This document shows, piece after piece, positions 23,146 through 34,472 of a stretch of 64,000 nucleotides of DNA (the first letter of the stretch is position 1; every line of letters starts with the position of its first letter). The position numbers were made by a program, and so were the translations under genes. The notes beneath the pieces were generated by a model. That model ran no database searches. It was not told the DNA's origin and saw only the letters and a list, made by a program, of their open reading frames with translations. The stretch is from Haemaphysalis longicornis (lineage: Eukaryota; Arthropoda; Arachnida; Ixodida; Ixodidae). The stretch covers positions 46,147,974 to 46,211,973 of the forward strand of contig CM023457.1 of NCBI GenBank assembly GCA_013339765.2. Direction: 5' to 3'.

Positions 23146-23409
23146 ATGGTCAATAATAGGTCCAAGATATCCGACCTGGATCGTCCACCGGAGCTGGGAG
23201 CCGTGTACCAGGAGGTGGTCTCTTGGCCTTCAACCCAGCGTCCGGCTAATGCCGGTACTAGCGCCATATTCTCCCCTGGCGAGCATGGGGAAATGTTATT
23301 GCGTTGTTATTGCCATAGCAACGCCACCGCCATGTTGCCCTTAAAGGCGTGTTTATTGTCATGGCAACAATACGAGGGGGAACAGCTTGCATGGGGGAGA
23401 GGTCATACT

Positions 23410-23618
23410 TTTTTTATTGTGATTGTAGGGTTTAACGCGCTGACGCAACGCAGGCGATGAGGCGCGCCGTAGTGGAGGGCTCCGGGTTAATTTTGACCAC
23501 CTGGGATCTTTAACGTGCGCCGAAATCTCGTACACGCGGGCGTTTTTTGCTTTTCGCCTCCATCAGAAAAGCGGCCGCCGTGGCCAGGAATTGAACCCGC
23601 GACCTCTTGCTCAGCAGA
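23410..23618 (-). mobile_element. Ruka-type SINE with target-site duplication (copy-2 private insertion)
   Basis: The reverse strand carries ctgctgagcaagaggtcgcg, then B box ggttcaattcc (23599-23589), and the body with gcaaaaaacgcccgcg and tacggcgcgcctcatcgcct. It is flanked by agaggtcatact (23398-23409) and agaggtgatact (23619-23630), a 12-bp duplication with one mismatch. Duplication copy 1 has the empty site near 15599 (gagaggtgatccctcgccc). The head is truncated before the A box. Confidence 0.9.
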
Positions 23619-25912
23619 AGAGGTGATACTCTCGCCCTCTCATGCCTGTTTGATTCCGCCGCCCCTCTGCCCCCCCCCCCATTACAACCCGGCAACCGCC
23701 CCTCCCGTGCCTCCACAGGGCCAGCTCCGCTGCTGCCGGCGCGCAGCCAGTGGAGCTACGCTGCCCCGCGTACGCCGCTTGAGCAGTAACAACGCCAGCT
23801 CGAATGTCACTTGAACACTTTATTCGCCTTGCGTGCGCGAACGCGACGAGCGGCGAGAAACAGTGATCCGCAGTACAACGCAGACCAGGTTGACATCAAG
23901 CATAGCGCACGCACGACACAAGTCCTATCCTTCAGCTCAGCTTCACGGCATACGACCGAGGCTCTCACTTTTTGCTAACAGCCCTCAGACTTCTTGTTGA
24001 CATTCATCCTGGTGTTCTTGGCGTTCCTTTTGGAGCACCATAATATCCGAGAGAGTACACACTACATGAGCGCTACACGCCGCACTAGTCGGCTGTCTGC
24101 GCTAGCGTGTCAGCGGCAGCAGCAGTGACCATTTTCGCGGCGCCGCCAGTCGCGCCAAGGAGAAGCGGACAAAAAAAATGAGAGGAGTGTTTTCCCAGGC
24201 GCGCTACTTCCAGGAGCGCAATAATAGAACTGAAACTAGAAAAAGTAACATCTGCCTGCTTGTACTTACAAAGGGGAAGTTAGAAAGCATGCTCTGGGGG
24301 GAAGGGGGGGGGGAACGGGGGGACGTCATGGTTTCAGACTTGGTAGGCGAAAGCCGGAGCCCGATGGCCTTATATATTCTGAAGCCACGCCCCGTGATCT
24401 GTGTACAGATTTCCTGATTCAGCTGCTTTGGTGCCTGGTTTCCGGGGTCCACTATGTAACGTCGTCAGCGTTAATGGAGATGCAAACACTGTGTCTCAGG
24501 TCTGTCGCTATGCTGTCGAGTAGGCCCGCCAGCGTGAGGTTGAAGAGCAGCGGACTAACCACTGAACCTTGAGGCACGCCGGCACTGACACATCTTGGAC
24601 TGTTCAGAACCATGCCCACCTAAACATTGAGCCGGACACCCAGTCAGAAAATCCCGGATATACTTCCGCATTCTTCCAAAGACTTCCGCGTTCGTCCAAA
24701 GATGACGCCGTCTTTCACCTCTGAGTAGTCTTCGAGATGACTGCATATCCAGTGAATCTTTGAGGATGTTCAAAAAACGGGTGTGCCCTATAAGAAAACA
24801 AGCAAAACGGAACCACGATACTTTTTCGTGATGCCGCGGCTATTACGGAGGCAGGCATCGCAAATAAAACATTTTCTCAAGGTTTCGAAACTGTCTCGAT
24901 TCTCGTTGCTCCCTTGCTTCCAGTAGTTTTTGGCTCTGAAAATACGGAAAAAAGCACACATTTCCATGCAACCAGCGCGCCTGCAGCGTGGCGTGGTTGC
25001 TATGACGGGCCAGATGCCACAACCACTGAAACCCCATATCATGTTCTCTAGCAGTGTGAAATCTGCCATTCCAAGTCACCGAGCAGAAGATTGCGAAAGG
25101 GAGAAAGAACGTTGCCATGCGACACCTACGGCCTGGGGGAAGGCGAGGCACAGTGGAAGCTCATTGTGCGAAACCAAAGCGCAGTTGCTGCACAAGATGC
25201 ACACATGGCCGCTGTGCACCAGCAGGTTATAGGATGGAAAGCCGGGTTTAGGCTTACGGGTCTTAATTTCCTCGTCTTTGTCAGCGTATCGCTCATTCAC
25301 CTTTATAGTGTGGCTTTATGGTCTCAAGAAACGGGCGGGCAGACACTTCGGCTGATAAGAATGGCTATGGCAGCCGTCGCTGAAACAAAGCGTAAATGGC
25401 GTCAACCACAGCTGTCACCTATTGACCAGGTAGTGTGGGGAAACCTGCGGTAAAAAGCAACTCTGAAAGACCCAATTTACACGCACCAACAAATATACAA
25501 TTGTTTCTCCTCCTCTGCTCGTGCACTACGACTCCCATGCGCCGTTACAATTTGGCTCAATTTTTTTTAATCAAGGTTGCTAGACCTCTGGAGTTAGATT
25601 CCAAGTTTATGCAAAACTTTATGCTTTTTCTTCCCAGTGGGAAGAATGTAGCGATGATCTTTAAACCATGACAGGTTATCTTTTAGAGATGCACATATAT
25701 CCACCATGCTATCTGTATTTGATGCATTTATCCTTTACGAAAGCATTGTAACATTTCTAGCTTGTGATGCAGAGATGCGACACGTGGATCGCACAAGGAA
25801 TAAAGACCCAAGTGAGAAACGGGTCGTTTGTACACCGTCATAAATATAAACGCTCTTAAAGGTCCTATCAACCAAGCATATAGTCTTTTTTGGGCTATTA
25901 AAGCCATCATTT

Positions 25913-26016
<104 letters not shown>

Positions 26017-26491
26017 CTGTTTCTCGATTTAGCCACGTCGCCAAAGGATAGAAGAATTTCAAAACAAGAAATTTATGTAGGCAATTCGTTCCTTAACCAC
26101 AAAACCTGATACCATGCTTCAAACTTCCCGATGTTATTGAGCCAAAACAAAAAATTAGGCACGTGTTTGTGGCAAACCATCTATTCGTAATTGGTAATTG
26201 AAAGAAATCTGCGCTTAATATTTATGACAGGAAATAAAAAGGACGCGTTGAAAACCATATTTTGACCCCAAAACACCAAAGGAGCTCAAGCCCCTTCCTA
26301 AGCGTCATGGCCGCCTTCCGAGTCTAACAGTAGCGAAAGGTTGCAATGAATGGCACTCGAGCACTCGAGCACTCGAACAAGGGGAAAATTGAATTTATTT
26401 GAACAAACCCTCACCGTGTTTACAGTGGGAGGAGCCAGACGTGAGCGGAGGAGCATGAAATGTGCCAGGGGGAGAGAAGACAGGCATTTAC

Positions 26492-26533
26492 GTGATAAAG
26501 GCGGCATAAGACTTTCGTCTTTTGACAAAATTT
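26492..26533 (-). CDS. Metalloprotease candidate exon 12
   Basis: Acceptor cttccctag, 42 nt (14 codons, phase 0), donor gtaaat; it reads KFCQKTKVLCRLYH. It follows candidate exon 11 in phase 0 if that exon uses the gtaata donor. VLCRLY is kept in both duplicates. It could correspond to the region after the catalytic core, where tick reprolysins have closely spaced cysteines, but the match is too short to be sure. Confidence 0.3.
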
Positions 26534-26594
26534 CTAGGGAAGTTAGCACATGCGCGCCCAATGTTTTGTGTCGTGTATGGCCTGTAACTATTAC

Positions 26595-26668
26595 TGATAA
26601 GTACCCGCTTAGCCGGCAAGGGGTTTGATAACACTGGGCATTGACTCCGAGCACGTCCACTTTGTAGG
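26595..26668 (-). CDS. Metalloprotease candidate exon 11
   Basis: Acceptor ccctcacaacccag, 74 nt, incoming phase 1, outgoing phase 0 at TCA|GTAATA. It reads YKVDVLGVNAQCYQTPC, then RLSGYLS. The Cys-x4-Cys followed by SGYLS resembles the C..C..GYxMS segment after the zinc site in reprolysins. The incoming phase is one base off the outgoing phase (2) of the HEMGH exon, and the expected third zinc-binding histidine is not seen. The intron between them contains the 126-bp hairpin insertion. Confidence 0.35.
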
Positions 26669-26702
26669 CTGGGTTGTGAGGGAGCAAGGCATGCAGAGTG
26701 TC

Positions 26703-26828
26703 TTGGGGAACAGCGCGAACTAACAGGGACACAAATAAGCAAGAAGTGAACAGGACAAGCGGACCCACGACACATGTCCCTGTTAGTTCGCGCTGTTCCC
26801 CAAGATGCAAGTACACCAATTCGCCCAA
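26703..26828. mobile_element. 126-bp hairpin insertion with target duplication
   Basis: The insert begins ttggggaacagcgcgaacta, and its 3' part carries the reverse complement (tagttcgcgctgttccccaa), arms of about 30 bp. It is flanked by a perfect 12-bp duplication atgcagagtgtc (26691-26702 and 26829-26840). Duplication copy 1 keeps the empty site attcagagtgttc at 18751-18763. The insert lies in the short intron following the HEMGH exon. It may be a terminal piece of a Penelope-like element folded on itself, but I cannot prove the source. Confidence 0.8.
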
Positions 26829-26877
26829 ATGCAGAGTGTCCTTTATGTCAAACAGGCAAATGTTCCAAAATACTCAC

Positions 26878-26989
26878 AGGTGGCCCATCTCATGGGGTAT
26901 GATTATGCTGGCCAAGTACTTCGCACCCTTATCTTCGACAACGGCAACTTTCTGTTGTTGTTTGCAAACTGCTCCATTGTAAGCCAAGC
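26878..26989 (-). CDS. Metalloprotease exon 10: zinc-binding HEMGH exon (intact copy)
   Basis: Acceptor ttgagcag, 112 nt, incoming phase 1, outgoing phase 2 at CT|GTGAGT. It reads LAYNGAVCKQQQKVAVVED, then KGAKYLASIIIPHEMGH. In M12B/reprolysin proteases this is the stretch G-x-A-x-x-G-x-x-C ... ED ... HExxH, with the two histidines binding zinc and the glutamate acting in catalysis. A glycine from the previous exon (outgoing G, phase 1) completes GLAY. This is the strongest functional motif in the window. A frameshifted duplicate is at 18800-18910. Confidence 0.75.
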
Positions 26990-28845
26990 CTGCTCAATGG
27001 AATGGAAAAGAATGAGTCGTAAGCACACTGTTGAACTTGGATTTTAGAAAAAAAAGTTCAAAAGTGTGGCTAAAATGTGGGACATTTTCACACGGGTTGT
27101 ATACTCTGCCTGGCAATATAAATTTATCACGATTATTTTTGCGGTTTTTATAAAGGGGGTCCACTGGAAGTCTTCAATATTGACATATCAAGAAGCAGTT
27201 AAATGGTTCTTGGTGTTAAAAGAAACCAAGCGGAAATTACACTTTGCATGTTATGAAAAAAAAGTGTACACATGCGATGAGTACCTCTACTCTACAAGTT
27301 TCTTAACATGGATGCTAAACAAGTCCTGAATGGGTGATGTCTGATTGGCACTAGATTTTCATCAAGCAAAAACCTAGTATATTTTTCTCCTATTGAGGCT
27401 AACTACAAGCATATAAAGCACTAGAATTGTTTTGTGAATTTTCAAAAAGGAGCTCGTGGTATCGAATCTCGGCGGAACGTGGGCGTTGTGCAAAGTTCTA
27501 TACTAAGCTCAACTTCATCCCTGCTATTTGCTTCGTTCTTTGACTATTTTCTTAATTCCTATACTTTGTTGTGTTTGTTTGTTGTGCTTATTTTTCACAC
27601 TTAGAGACTAAGGACCACCACCTCCCGTTTTCCATTGGCGTCACCGTTACTGAGCGTTCCGAGCTGCTATCGATCACACCCACAGCCTATTCTTACGAGC
27701 TCATCGTCGGTCTTTCTGTATTGAAGTACTGTTTGTACACTTCTAAAGAAAAAGATCCTAGACTTTTCGCGAACCTTCAGAAATAACGGGCTTATTCGAA
27801 AATGTTGCTAGGAAAATCTTCATGCCTTGCATGCGGTAAGAATTCCAATCACTTCGCTTGAGAGATGACAAGCTCGCCTGTACTATTCGAAAACTACGTA
27901 TTGAACTCCTTAAGAGCGATAAGATAGTGAATTTTATCCTGAGCAATTTCTACCAACACATCAGGATTTAGCTATCGCACACGCCGTCGTCCCTACTTAA
28001 AACCCACTACTACTTCTGTTTGAAGGAAAAACATTACGTGCTAAGGGTTGCGCTCGCATCGCAGTAAACACGCTACGGGTTCTCTTGATATCTAGCGACG
28101 GGTCACTTGCCATTATATTCGGGGTTCACCTTGCCATTCCTAACTCCAGCGGCTTCCCTCCTGAAAAAGAAGGCGAAATCAAGTAAATTTAGAATAGAAA
28201 CCAGGATACAAATCTCCGTTGAAGACAGAACTAGGGTACAGTGCCAAACTTCGGCAAACTCCATGTTAGAGTGTCCAAGATGCTCCTTTCCTTGGTAGAA
28301 TCAGGGGTCTAGGCGGGCGAAGAGTCCGCCTCGAGTACCGCCAGCTGTCGCTGGGGACTTCGTGTTCAAAATTGTGCCCCTTGTTGGCCACGCTTAATTC
28401 AGGCAACAAAACAGCGCGGCGAAAAAATAAAAATAGGAACATAATGTAAGTAAAGTAATGATAGAGCTTATACGCCTATCAAGGGCACTCGCTCTAGAAG
28501 GTTGCCTGGTACTTCATCCGGGACACGTAAGGAAAAAAAGTAGAAATAAAGAAAGAAAAAACGACGCCTCGTGTGCGCACGTTTGCCTCACACCAGCGAC
28601 GCATTAAAGTGCTGTTCACAATAGACCACAAGAAAAGCGACGAAGGGGAGCACAAAAAAACACGCAAACTGTAAAAACAGAAGACAAAGTTGGAATAACC
28701 ATGAATATGAGTACGGCAGAGAAGCTACGATAAAGGACATCACCCGTGCGCAAATGTTCGCCACTAAAGAAGAGCGTAGAAAAGAGGAAAAGAAGACGAA
28801 GAGGAAGACGTCGGAGCGCGCGGATGAAGGAAGACCGGCAGGAGC

Positions 28846-30688
28846 TCGGGGTGCGCTTAAGAAAATGCTAACTACACCCGTGGTCGGCGCCCCTGTTAGA
28901 GCAACGGGACGACACCAGCTCTGCCGGTGAACCACGGCCCGCGCCGTAAACCTCGACACCCTTTTATGCCCCACAGTCAGGCGACCGAGCTTTGCGCTAG
29001 ATAGCCTGGCCGTCGTTCCCTCCTGCGGGGGCCGTCACATCGTCGGGCGGACCACCCGCACCCGTGCTGTGGGCCGGCAAGTCTCGGCTCGTGTCCAGTC
29101 ATCGGGACCACCACATATTCGGGTGAGTTACCCGCTCGTGCCAGTCAAGGCAGCAGCGTTACAATGCTCGGAACAGTACCCAACGTTCACTGGTCATTCC
29201 TACAACGCGAAGCCATCTGGGGAAATTTCAACCTTCCTATAATTAATGCAATTGACATAACAGATTAGGAGGGACCCTGGGCAAATTATTTTTACTTTTT
29301 GTAATGGCATTTCTGATCTTCTAGAAGCACTGAAACTTCTACTGGGACTTACCACTGAGCATTTCATTTTTGTAGAGGTGTGTTTTGTCCTATTTTAGTT
29401 GTAATTGTTTCAGTGTTTCAAGCCTATTCATAGATGTTTGAGCTCTCTCCAGAGATTGAAATCAGAATCAACACTACCCACGCACAGGGTGGAACGTTCC
29501 AGGTACAAACCAAATGCAGATTTCTGCACAAAACGATAAGTCTCCGGGTACATATCGTGGCCACATTTAGTTCTTCAAACCGCTGTGTTGTAAGGGCGAA
29601 GTCGCAAAAACATAAAAGAACTAATGTTGAATTCCAATGACAGATCCAACGCATTTTTCGAGCAACCTTTTTAGCTCCCTCTGGAGCAGACACGTTCCAA
29701 TGGCAGATCGGGAGCAACAATATCTTGTTCCAATGACACGTTGAGCGCGCCGTCGCAGGCGAGATCTCTCCGTGGAGCAAGAAAAGTTGCTCCCCCGAAA
29801 TCGGTGGAGTCTACGGGAACTTGCAGGGCCCTTACCTTATATCGTGAAATCCTCAGCGTCTGTACCCCTCTACTGTCTTTTCGAATTGCCATTGCGCCCG
29901 CCCCGGCACATACGCGCAACGGCCACAGTCCCAAGGGGAAAATAGATGTTGCATGCCGTGTTGTGTTCATGCTTGCTATTCAACGAAAGCAAATGCGACA
30001 GCTGAAATTCGGAATCAAGCGGCGAGGAGCCCAGCCCGAACGACGGTTGGCTGGACAGGGTCTATAAACTCGCCTACGGCGGTTTTTTTTTTTTTCGCCT
30101 GCCTGCGAAAACGCCGACGAAACTTCCGTCACGGGTGCCGTTGGGCGCCGTCGAGGAGACTAAAGTCTTTTCAACACCTTTTTTTCCCATGCAGGGGCTT
30201 TGTTTGAGACCCGCCAAGAAGAAAATGCTTGCAGGGAATCAGACGTGCTCGGAAAGACCCACCGTAAAGGCTGCCGGGAAATTCCTGTTCCCGTCATGCA
30301 TCGGCATTTGCTCCCGGTGGAGCGCGTGCGTTCCAAAGGCAGTTTTGGAGCACCTGCTCTTCGAGGGAGCAGCGTGCTCTGCGACGGAGCTTGGCGACCG
30401 CTCCCTTTCTGCTATTAGAATTTTCCATACGTGGCTTCGCTGTTAACAAGGGATACATACCAAAAAGACAGGTTATTTTTGTTACTAATTACCTTTATTT
30501 TTGTGACAAATTAATTTTTAGCGATTGAATTTTCAAAGCCGCAGTGCAGGAGGTGAGCGGTTGTGTACACAGAAAATTAACAAGTTCGCGATAGCTCGGC
30601 TTTAAAAGACCTATTCTTATTGAATTGGGTTGTTCTACTCCTAAATTAGTACTGCTGAATCGGTTGTTACATGAATGTACTAGGAAAC
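28846..30688. other. Unassigned, GC-rich then ordinary intron-like sequence
   Basis: 28846-29160 is GC-rich, with no family recognised. Between 29630 and 29745 a short segment ttccaatgNcaga/ttccaatgacacg occurs three times. Plus-strand open stretches at 29741-30446 show no motif. Nothing here can be called a gene. Confidence 0.35.
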
Positions 30689-30739
30689 CATTTGCGGACT
30701 TGAGTATTACATGTGCACTGATAAGAAAGTATAGCCCGT
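30689..30739 (-). CDS. Metalloprotease candidate exon 9
   Basis: It has an excellent acceptor (gttttttttacgttgcctcattctgcag), 51 nt, and a weak donor ATG|GTTTCC. Read as incoming phase 1 it gives GLYFLISAHVILKSAN with outgoing phase 1, which joins exactly to the GLAY start of exon 10 at 26989. The upstream exon, however, ends in phase 2, one base off. The only intron between them is 73 nt. A single extra G in the ACCGGG at 30813-30817 would explain the mismatch; so would a wrong boundary. Confidence 0.4.
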
Positions 30740-30812
30740 CTGCAGAATGAGGCAACGTAAAAAAAACACTTACAAAACAAATACAACAAAGAAATATTGA
30801 ATTTTTTCTTAC

Positions 30813-30914
30813 CCGGTAAGAAGAATAACCATATCGGCGTTACTCAGAATTGGATCATGTAAAGTATATTCGCTGAACTTCCGAAGGGTTTCGTGGATAT
30901 TAAGATATTTCATC
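30813..30914 (-). CDS. Metalloprotease exon 8: LLTG segment
   Basis: Acceptor ttgttctgaag, 102 nt, incoming phase 2, donor CCGG|GTAAGA. It reads MKYLNIHETLRKFSEYTL, then SNADMVILLTG. In tick reprolysins this is the TLxxFxxY ... DxVxLLTG segment about 40 residues before the HExxH. Pattern, length and splice sites all agree, so I hold this exon with good confidence. Phase 2 entry matches the outgoing phase of the small candidate exon at 38213-38244. Confidence 0.72.
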
Positions 30915-32394
30915 CTTCAGAACAACTGCTTGACTTTCATATTTCTTATTCTTCATACGGGGCAATATTTGTGGAAGGAAAATGTAATTCAATGAGAATA
31001 TTCGCCTCTTACATGCACCACACGCGGTCAGAATCAGCGTAATTAATTAACAAACCTTTTCTGAATCACCTAATGATCTGCTGGGTTATTGCAAGTTTCA
31101 GTAAGCAAAACTTTCCCACGTAGTTGAAGTAAATGCTCACTTTCTTTTTTCAAGCCCACTAGTTGATTGGTGACTGTGAGCCGACATAAGTTTTTAACCT
31201 AACACAAACTGTAGTATGTGCGTGTCTTAATTATGGATGACTGATTTTTGTTCGTGATGCCATACTAGAAACACTGCTGCGCAAGCTGAACCGAATGAAC
31301 TGAAGAACAAATGCACGTAAATTGCATTGGTGGGTAGGCTATCCGGACAGTGTGCTCTGCCCCAAATAAAAGTAGGAAGCAGCAATAAAGCTGTAATTGC
31401 TTGTAAAAGTAACCGATAGCAATTGAGGGGAAGTAGCATGCAATTCGTCTCTTTGCCTAAAGGAGCAACGTACAGCAAACACTTCCCCTCCAATTCGGTG
31501 TCGCCAAAGGTGTGCAGACTCTCAGGTTCCTGAATCACCGCCTACAATATACTAAATATCTCTCCGAGGTGTCACGAGCCCTGGCGTTTCACTTTACTGC
31601 AAGACCTGCGGATGCACACCCCTTCGCGGCAGCAAGAAGTAGCCAAGCGCTGAATTGGCTTGCGTACTCCTAGTCTTTAAGAAACTTCAACAATTGCGAA
31701 AACTTCAGAACTACATCAGTAATAGGATTAAAAAAAACTGACAGAGGCAAAAACATCCCACAAACACGCCGTGAACTACGCAGTCTTCCAGCTTTTTCTT
31801 TTACAAAGAAGAAAGCTCGTTTTCAGAATTCTTCTTGTGGTAGTAAAGCTTAGATCGCATCAAAGGGTAGCAAATGAGCAACTGGGAAGAGAAATTGCTA
31901 AGCATCGCCAGCATTCTGCCACGTTTAGCGGCGTGTGCTGAAAATGGAAGCCTGTACGAATGTTCGCCGACTCTCATCTGTGGGTGAGAGCACTCGCGCC
32001 AATGGCGGTAGACACTGCTTTTTCGGTTCCCCACCTGCAGTAGTTGTTTGAGCAAGGTATAACCTTCAAACAATCGCCTGCGCATCTGCTAATTTGGCTG
32101 GAAATGTCGCCAAAAGACGATATTCTTCTGCTGCCTCTGACACGTAAATGCCCCTCTTCTCTTTCCCGTCCAGCTCTCATGCAATTACTCCTCCCACCTC
32201 TCTCGCCCCTGTTCAAATGAATAGGGTGGTGGTATTCTCAAGTCAATGAAACACTATTAATAAAACAAACGTCGTAAAAGGTAGTAACTGCCGTATTTAC
32301 TAAATGCTTATGAACCGTACTAACCCGCGGTTTTGTAAGCATGCTCTGCCACTAACAACTGCATGGTTAGGAAATTAACTGAGTGTAGGAAGTA

Positions 32395-32584
32395 GCATAC
32401 ACTAGAGTAAGGTCGTTGCTATGACTAGGTTATGCATGGCCAGTTAGTAAACGCATGTAGCTCAGAAGAGTGTTATCACTAAGACTTTACTGGGGGAGGT
32501 AGTGGTACTTACTGCCTGCTTCAGTTTGTAACCCTGACTGGTACTAAATTCACTACCTCCAGTTACCAAGACTCTAGTGTATAC
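32395..32584. repeat. Possible MITE with short inverted ends
   Basis: gcatacactagagt (32395-32408) faces actctagtgtatac (32571-32584), 13 of 14 positions complementary. Further internal symmetry includes ggaggtagtg (32494-32503) against cactacctcc (32551-32560). No protein is encoded. Size and palindromy suggest a small non-autonomous DNA element. Confidence 0.4.
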
Positions 32585-33872
32585 TGGGACAAGTAACTTG
32601 TTAGTGTTCCATTAGTGAATGCCCCGACATTTTTTTAACAGTGAATAGTCCTTCGTTCGACTGCTCGCGCATTTACTTGAACCTCTCGTTACTTTTTTCT
32701 TGGGATGCTGTGCGAGGGAACTTTCTGTATTATGGGTAAAAAGAATAATATAAATAGGTATTTTTTTAATTTCCTATCACAAGAGCTAAGAGCGTGGCAT
32801 TTTTATTTAAAGACTACAAGTATACTTATGCTTTCACGTTTATTGTAACATATGGTCAATATTTCCAGTTGGCTGAGATATGCTGATAGGTATGAGCATC
32901 GCCACCAGCCTTATTCATTTGAACTGTTTTGCCCTTATAATATCTTGTTTAAAACATCATCTGCCTTTTGGCCTGGCGACGGAATCTTGAGTCAGACAGA
33001 CCAAAATTCTTTGATTTAAGTAACCAAAAAAAAGCAACCGTTTCTAAAATGTATTAAGGCAGCTTAAAAAACTAAAATTCGTAGTTGAAGAAAAAGAGCG
33101 CTTAAAGCCTCGACAGAAAAAAGGAAGAACGACCAGACAGATGCGCTGTGTGGTCGTCCTTCGTTTTTGCTGTCGTGGGCTTTAGCGCTGTTTTTCTTCA
33201 AACGATATGCACCGACCTAGCATAACTGCACATTTTACTATCATTGTGACCTCAGAACACAACAAAATGAATGCGTCAACAACAGAGCAGTCAGTTCGTA
33301 CTGGCACAGCTGTCAAAAATAATTTAACAAAACCACGATTAGTGACATTAGTACCAACAACATGACTAAATATCAAGGAACAATGAAAACCTCTGCAGAA
33401 GGAGAATTGTCCACTAATGCGTAGCCAGTCTTATCCCGTTGGTGTAAGTGTGAATTCATTACACACAGATTTGGCCATGAGTCGCCAAGGACACTGTAGT
33501 ACGTTATTTTTTTTAATTTTTAATTTTTTTTCATTTCGTTAATGACATAAATTTAAACCATTAAAGCAATTAGAGGCCATTACTTTCCTAGTACTGTATT
33601 TTTTACAGATGAAAGGCGTAGTGCACGGCTCGTTGTTTTCGTAATTCTTCATACGTATTTCTAACGATCTTTTGCGCAATTTTCTACTTCGTTTTTTATT
33701 AGAACAGGTATAATACACATATTTTTTTATTTCTTCACTTCATTTTTGCAATATTTTTATTTCTCGGTCTTTATTGCTTTTAGGTTTTTCCAAGTTATCC
33801 TCCACCAATTACTCCTGTTTAAGCATTATAACGATTAAATGTGTTGCTTTTTCCACTCCTGAATTTTTGCGA

Positions 33873-34051
33873 GAATGCCGAACGTTACACGGTCCCGCCT
33901 GTGCAGGTACTCTCAAAGAATGCTGTGCATTGAAGGGGAGGACGCTTGAACGCAACCAAGAATGTTTTACTAATGGCAAAGAAAGGATGTGGGCATTCAG
34001 AGGTAAAAGAACTAACATTACGAATAGCGTGAACGAGGCAACAAAAGTAGC
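33873..34051 (+). CDS. Possible plus-strand exon of unknown family
   Basis: The open stretch contains CRTLHGPACAGTLKECC, ERNQECFTNGKERMWAF and SVNEATKVA, ending at a near-perfect donor GCG|GTAAGT at 34051. Five cysteines including a CC pair suggest a secreted domain. The acceptor (tttttgcgag at about 33872) is poor, and no neighbouring exon on the same strand was found. I do not recognise the family, and it would lie inside an intron of the minus-strand gene. Confidence 0.25.
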
Positions 34052-34134
34052 GGTAAGTATTTATGTGGAATCGAACTCTATCAGCGTCCGGCCATTAGGC
34101 ATTAGTGCAAGGTAGGTTAGCATTACTGCAAGAG

Positions 34135-34472
34135 CAGGGGTCGGAAACCTCTGGCCCGCGGGCCGCATAGGCCAAATGGGGATATTTGCATATCCGTCAA
34201 CGACCCTCCCTCCTCCCCTCTCGCTTTCCCTGGTTATCTCAAGACCGACATCGCTGGGCTGACATAAAATGAAGTTAAACGGGAAAAAAGAAAGATCGTC
34301 TCCAGTTGGCATTGTCCCCATCTTCGCACTTATGCTGGTAACGTCTTCCTTTCTTTGCACAGGTACAAACGCCCACCCCCCTTTTCCTCCTCCTCGTAAT
34401 TTGCTGTTTGACCCCCGCCGTCTCAGCTTCATGCAACTCGGCACCCCGCCTCAAAATGGTTGCTGACCCTTG
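34135..34472. mobile_element. hAT-like non-autonomous element (MITE)
   Basis: The left end caggggtcggaaacct and the right end, read inward on the minus strand, caagggtcagcaacca form imperfect terminal inverted repeats. They are of the CAGGGGTCGGCAACC type known from hAT (Tip100/Charlie-like) elements. The left end continues into tggcccgcgggccgcat, also typical. The 338-bp interior has no transposase. An 8-bp target duplication is not clear (tgcaagag against ctgtgagc). Confidence 0.6.

Larger units (their letters stand above)
31000..34134. other. Intron-like sequence with one small MITE
   Basis: AT-rich intronic-type sequence. Apart from the possible MITE at 32395-32584 and the plus-strand open stretch at about 33873-34051, I see no feature. 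The minus stretch at 31430-31525 (DTELEGKCLLYVAPLGKE) is open but has no convincing donor. Confidence 0.35.

Noticed and set aside
26298..26828. 176-codon minus-strand frame, the longest in the window
   Set aside because: It runs through the hairpin insertion and intronic sequence; its copy-1 equivalent is disrupted. The short exons inside it, in another frame, match family spacing better.
27697..27742. 46-nt minus-strand exon candidate (ctttttctttag ... GAGCTC|GTAAGA) upstream of the HEMGH exon
   Set aside because: Splice sites are good, but its outgoing phase (2) does not fit the HEMGH exon, and copy 1 has an indel. The peptide (VYKQYFNTERPTMS) has no counterpart in the family.
29120..29145. 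HERVTH on the minus strand as a possible zinc site
   Set aside because: The spacing is HExxxH, not HExxH, with no surrounding protease motif.
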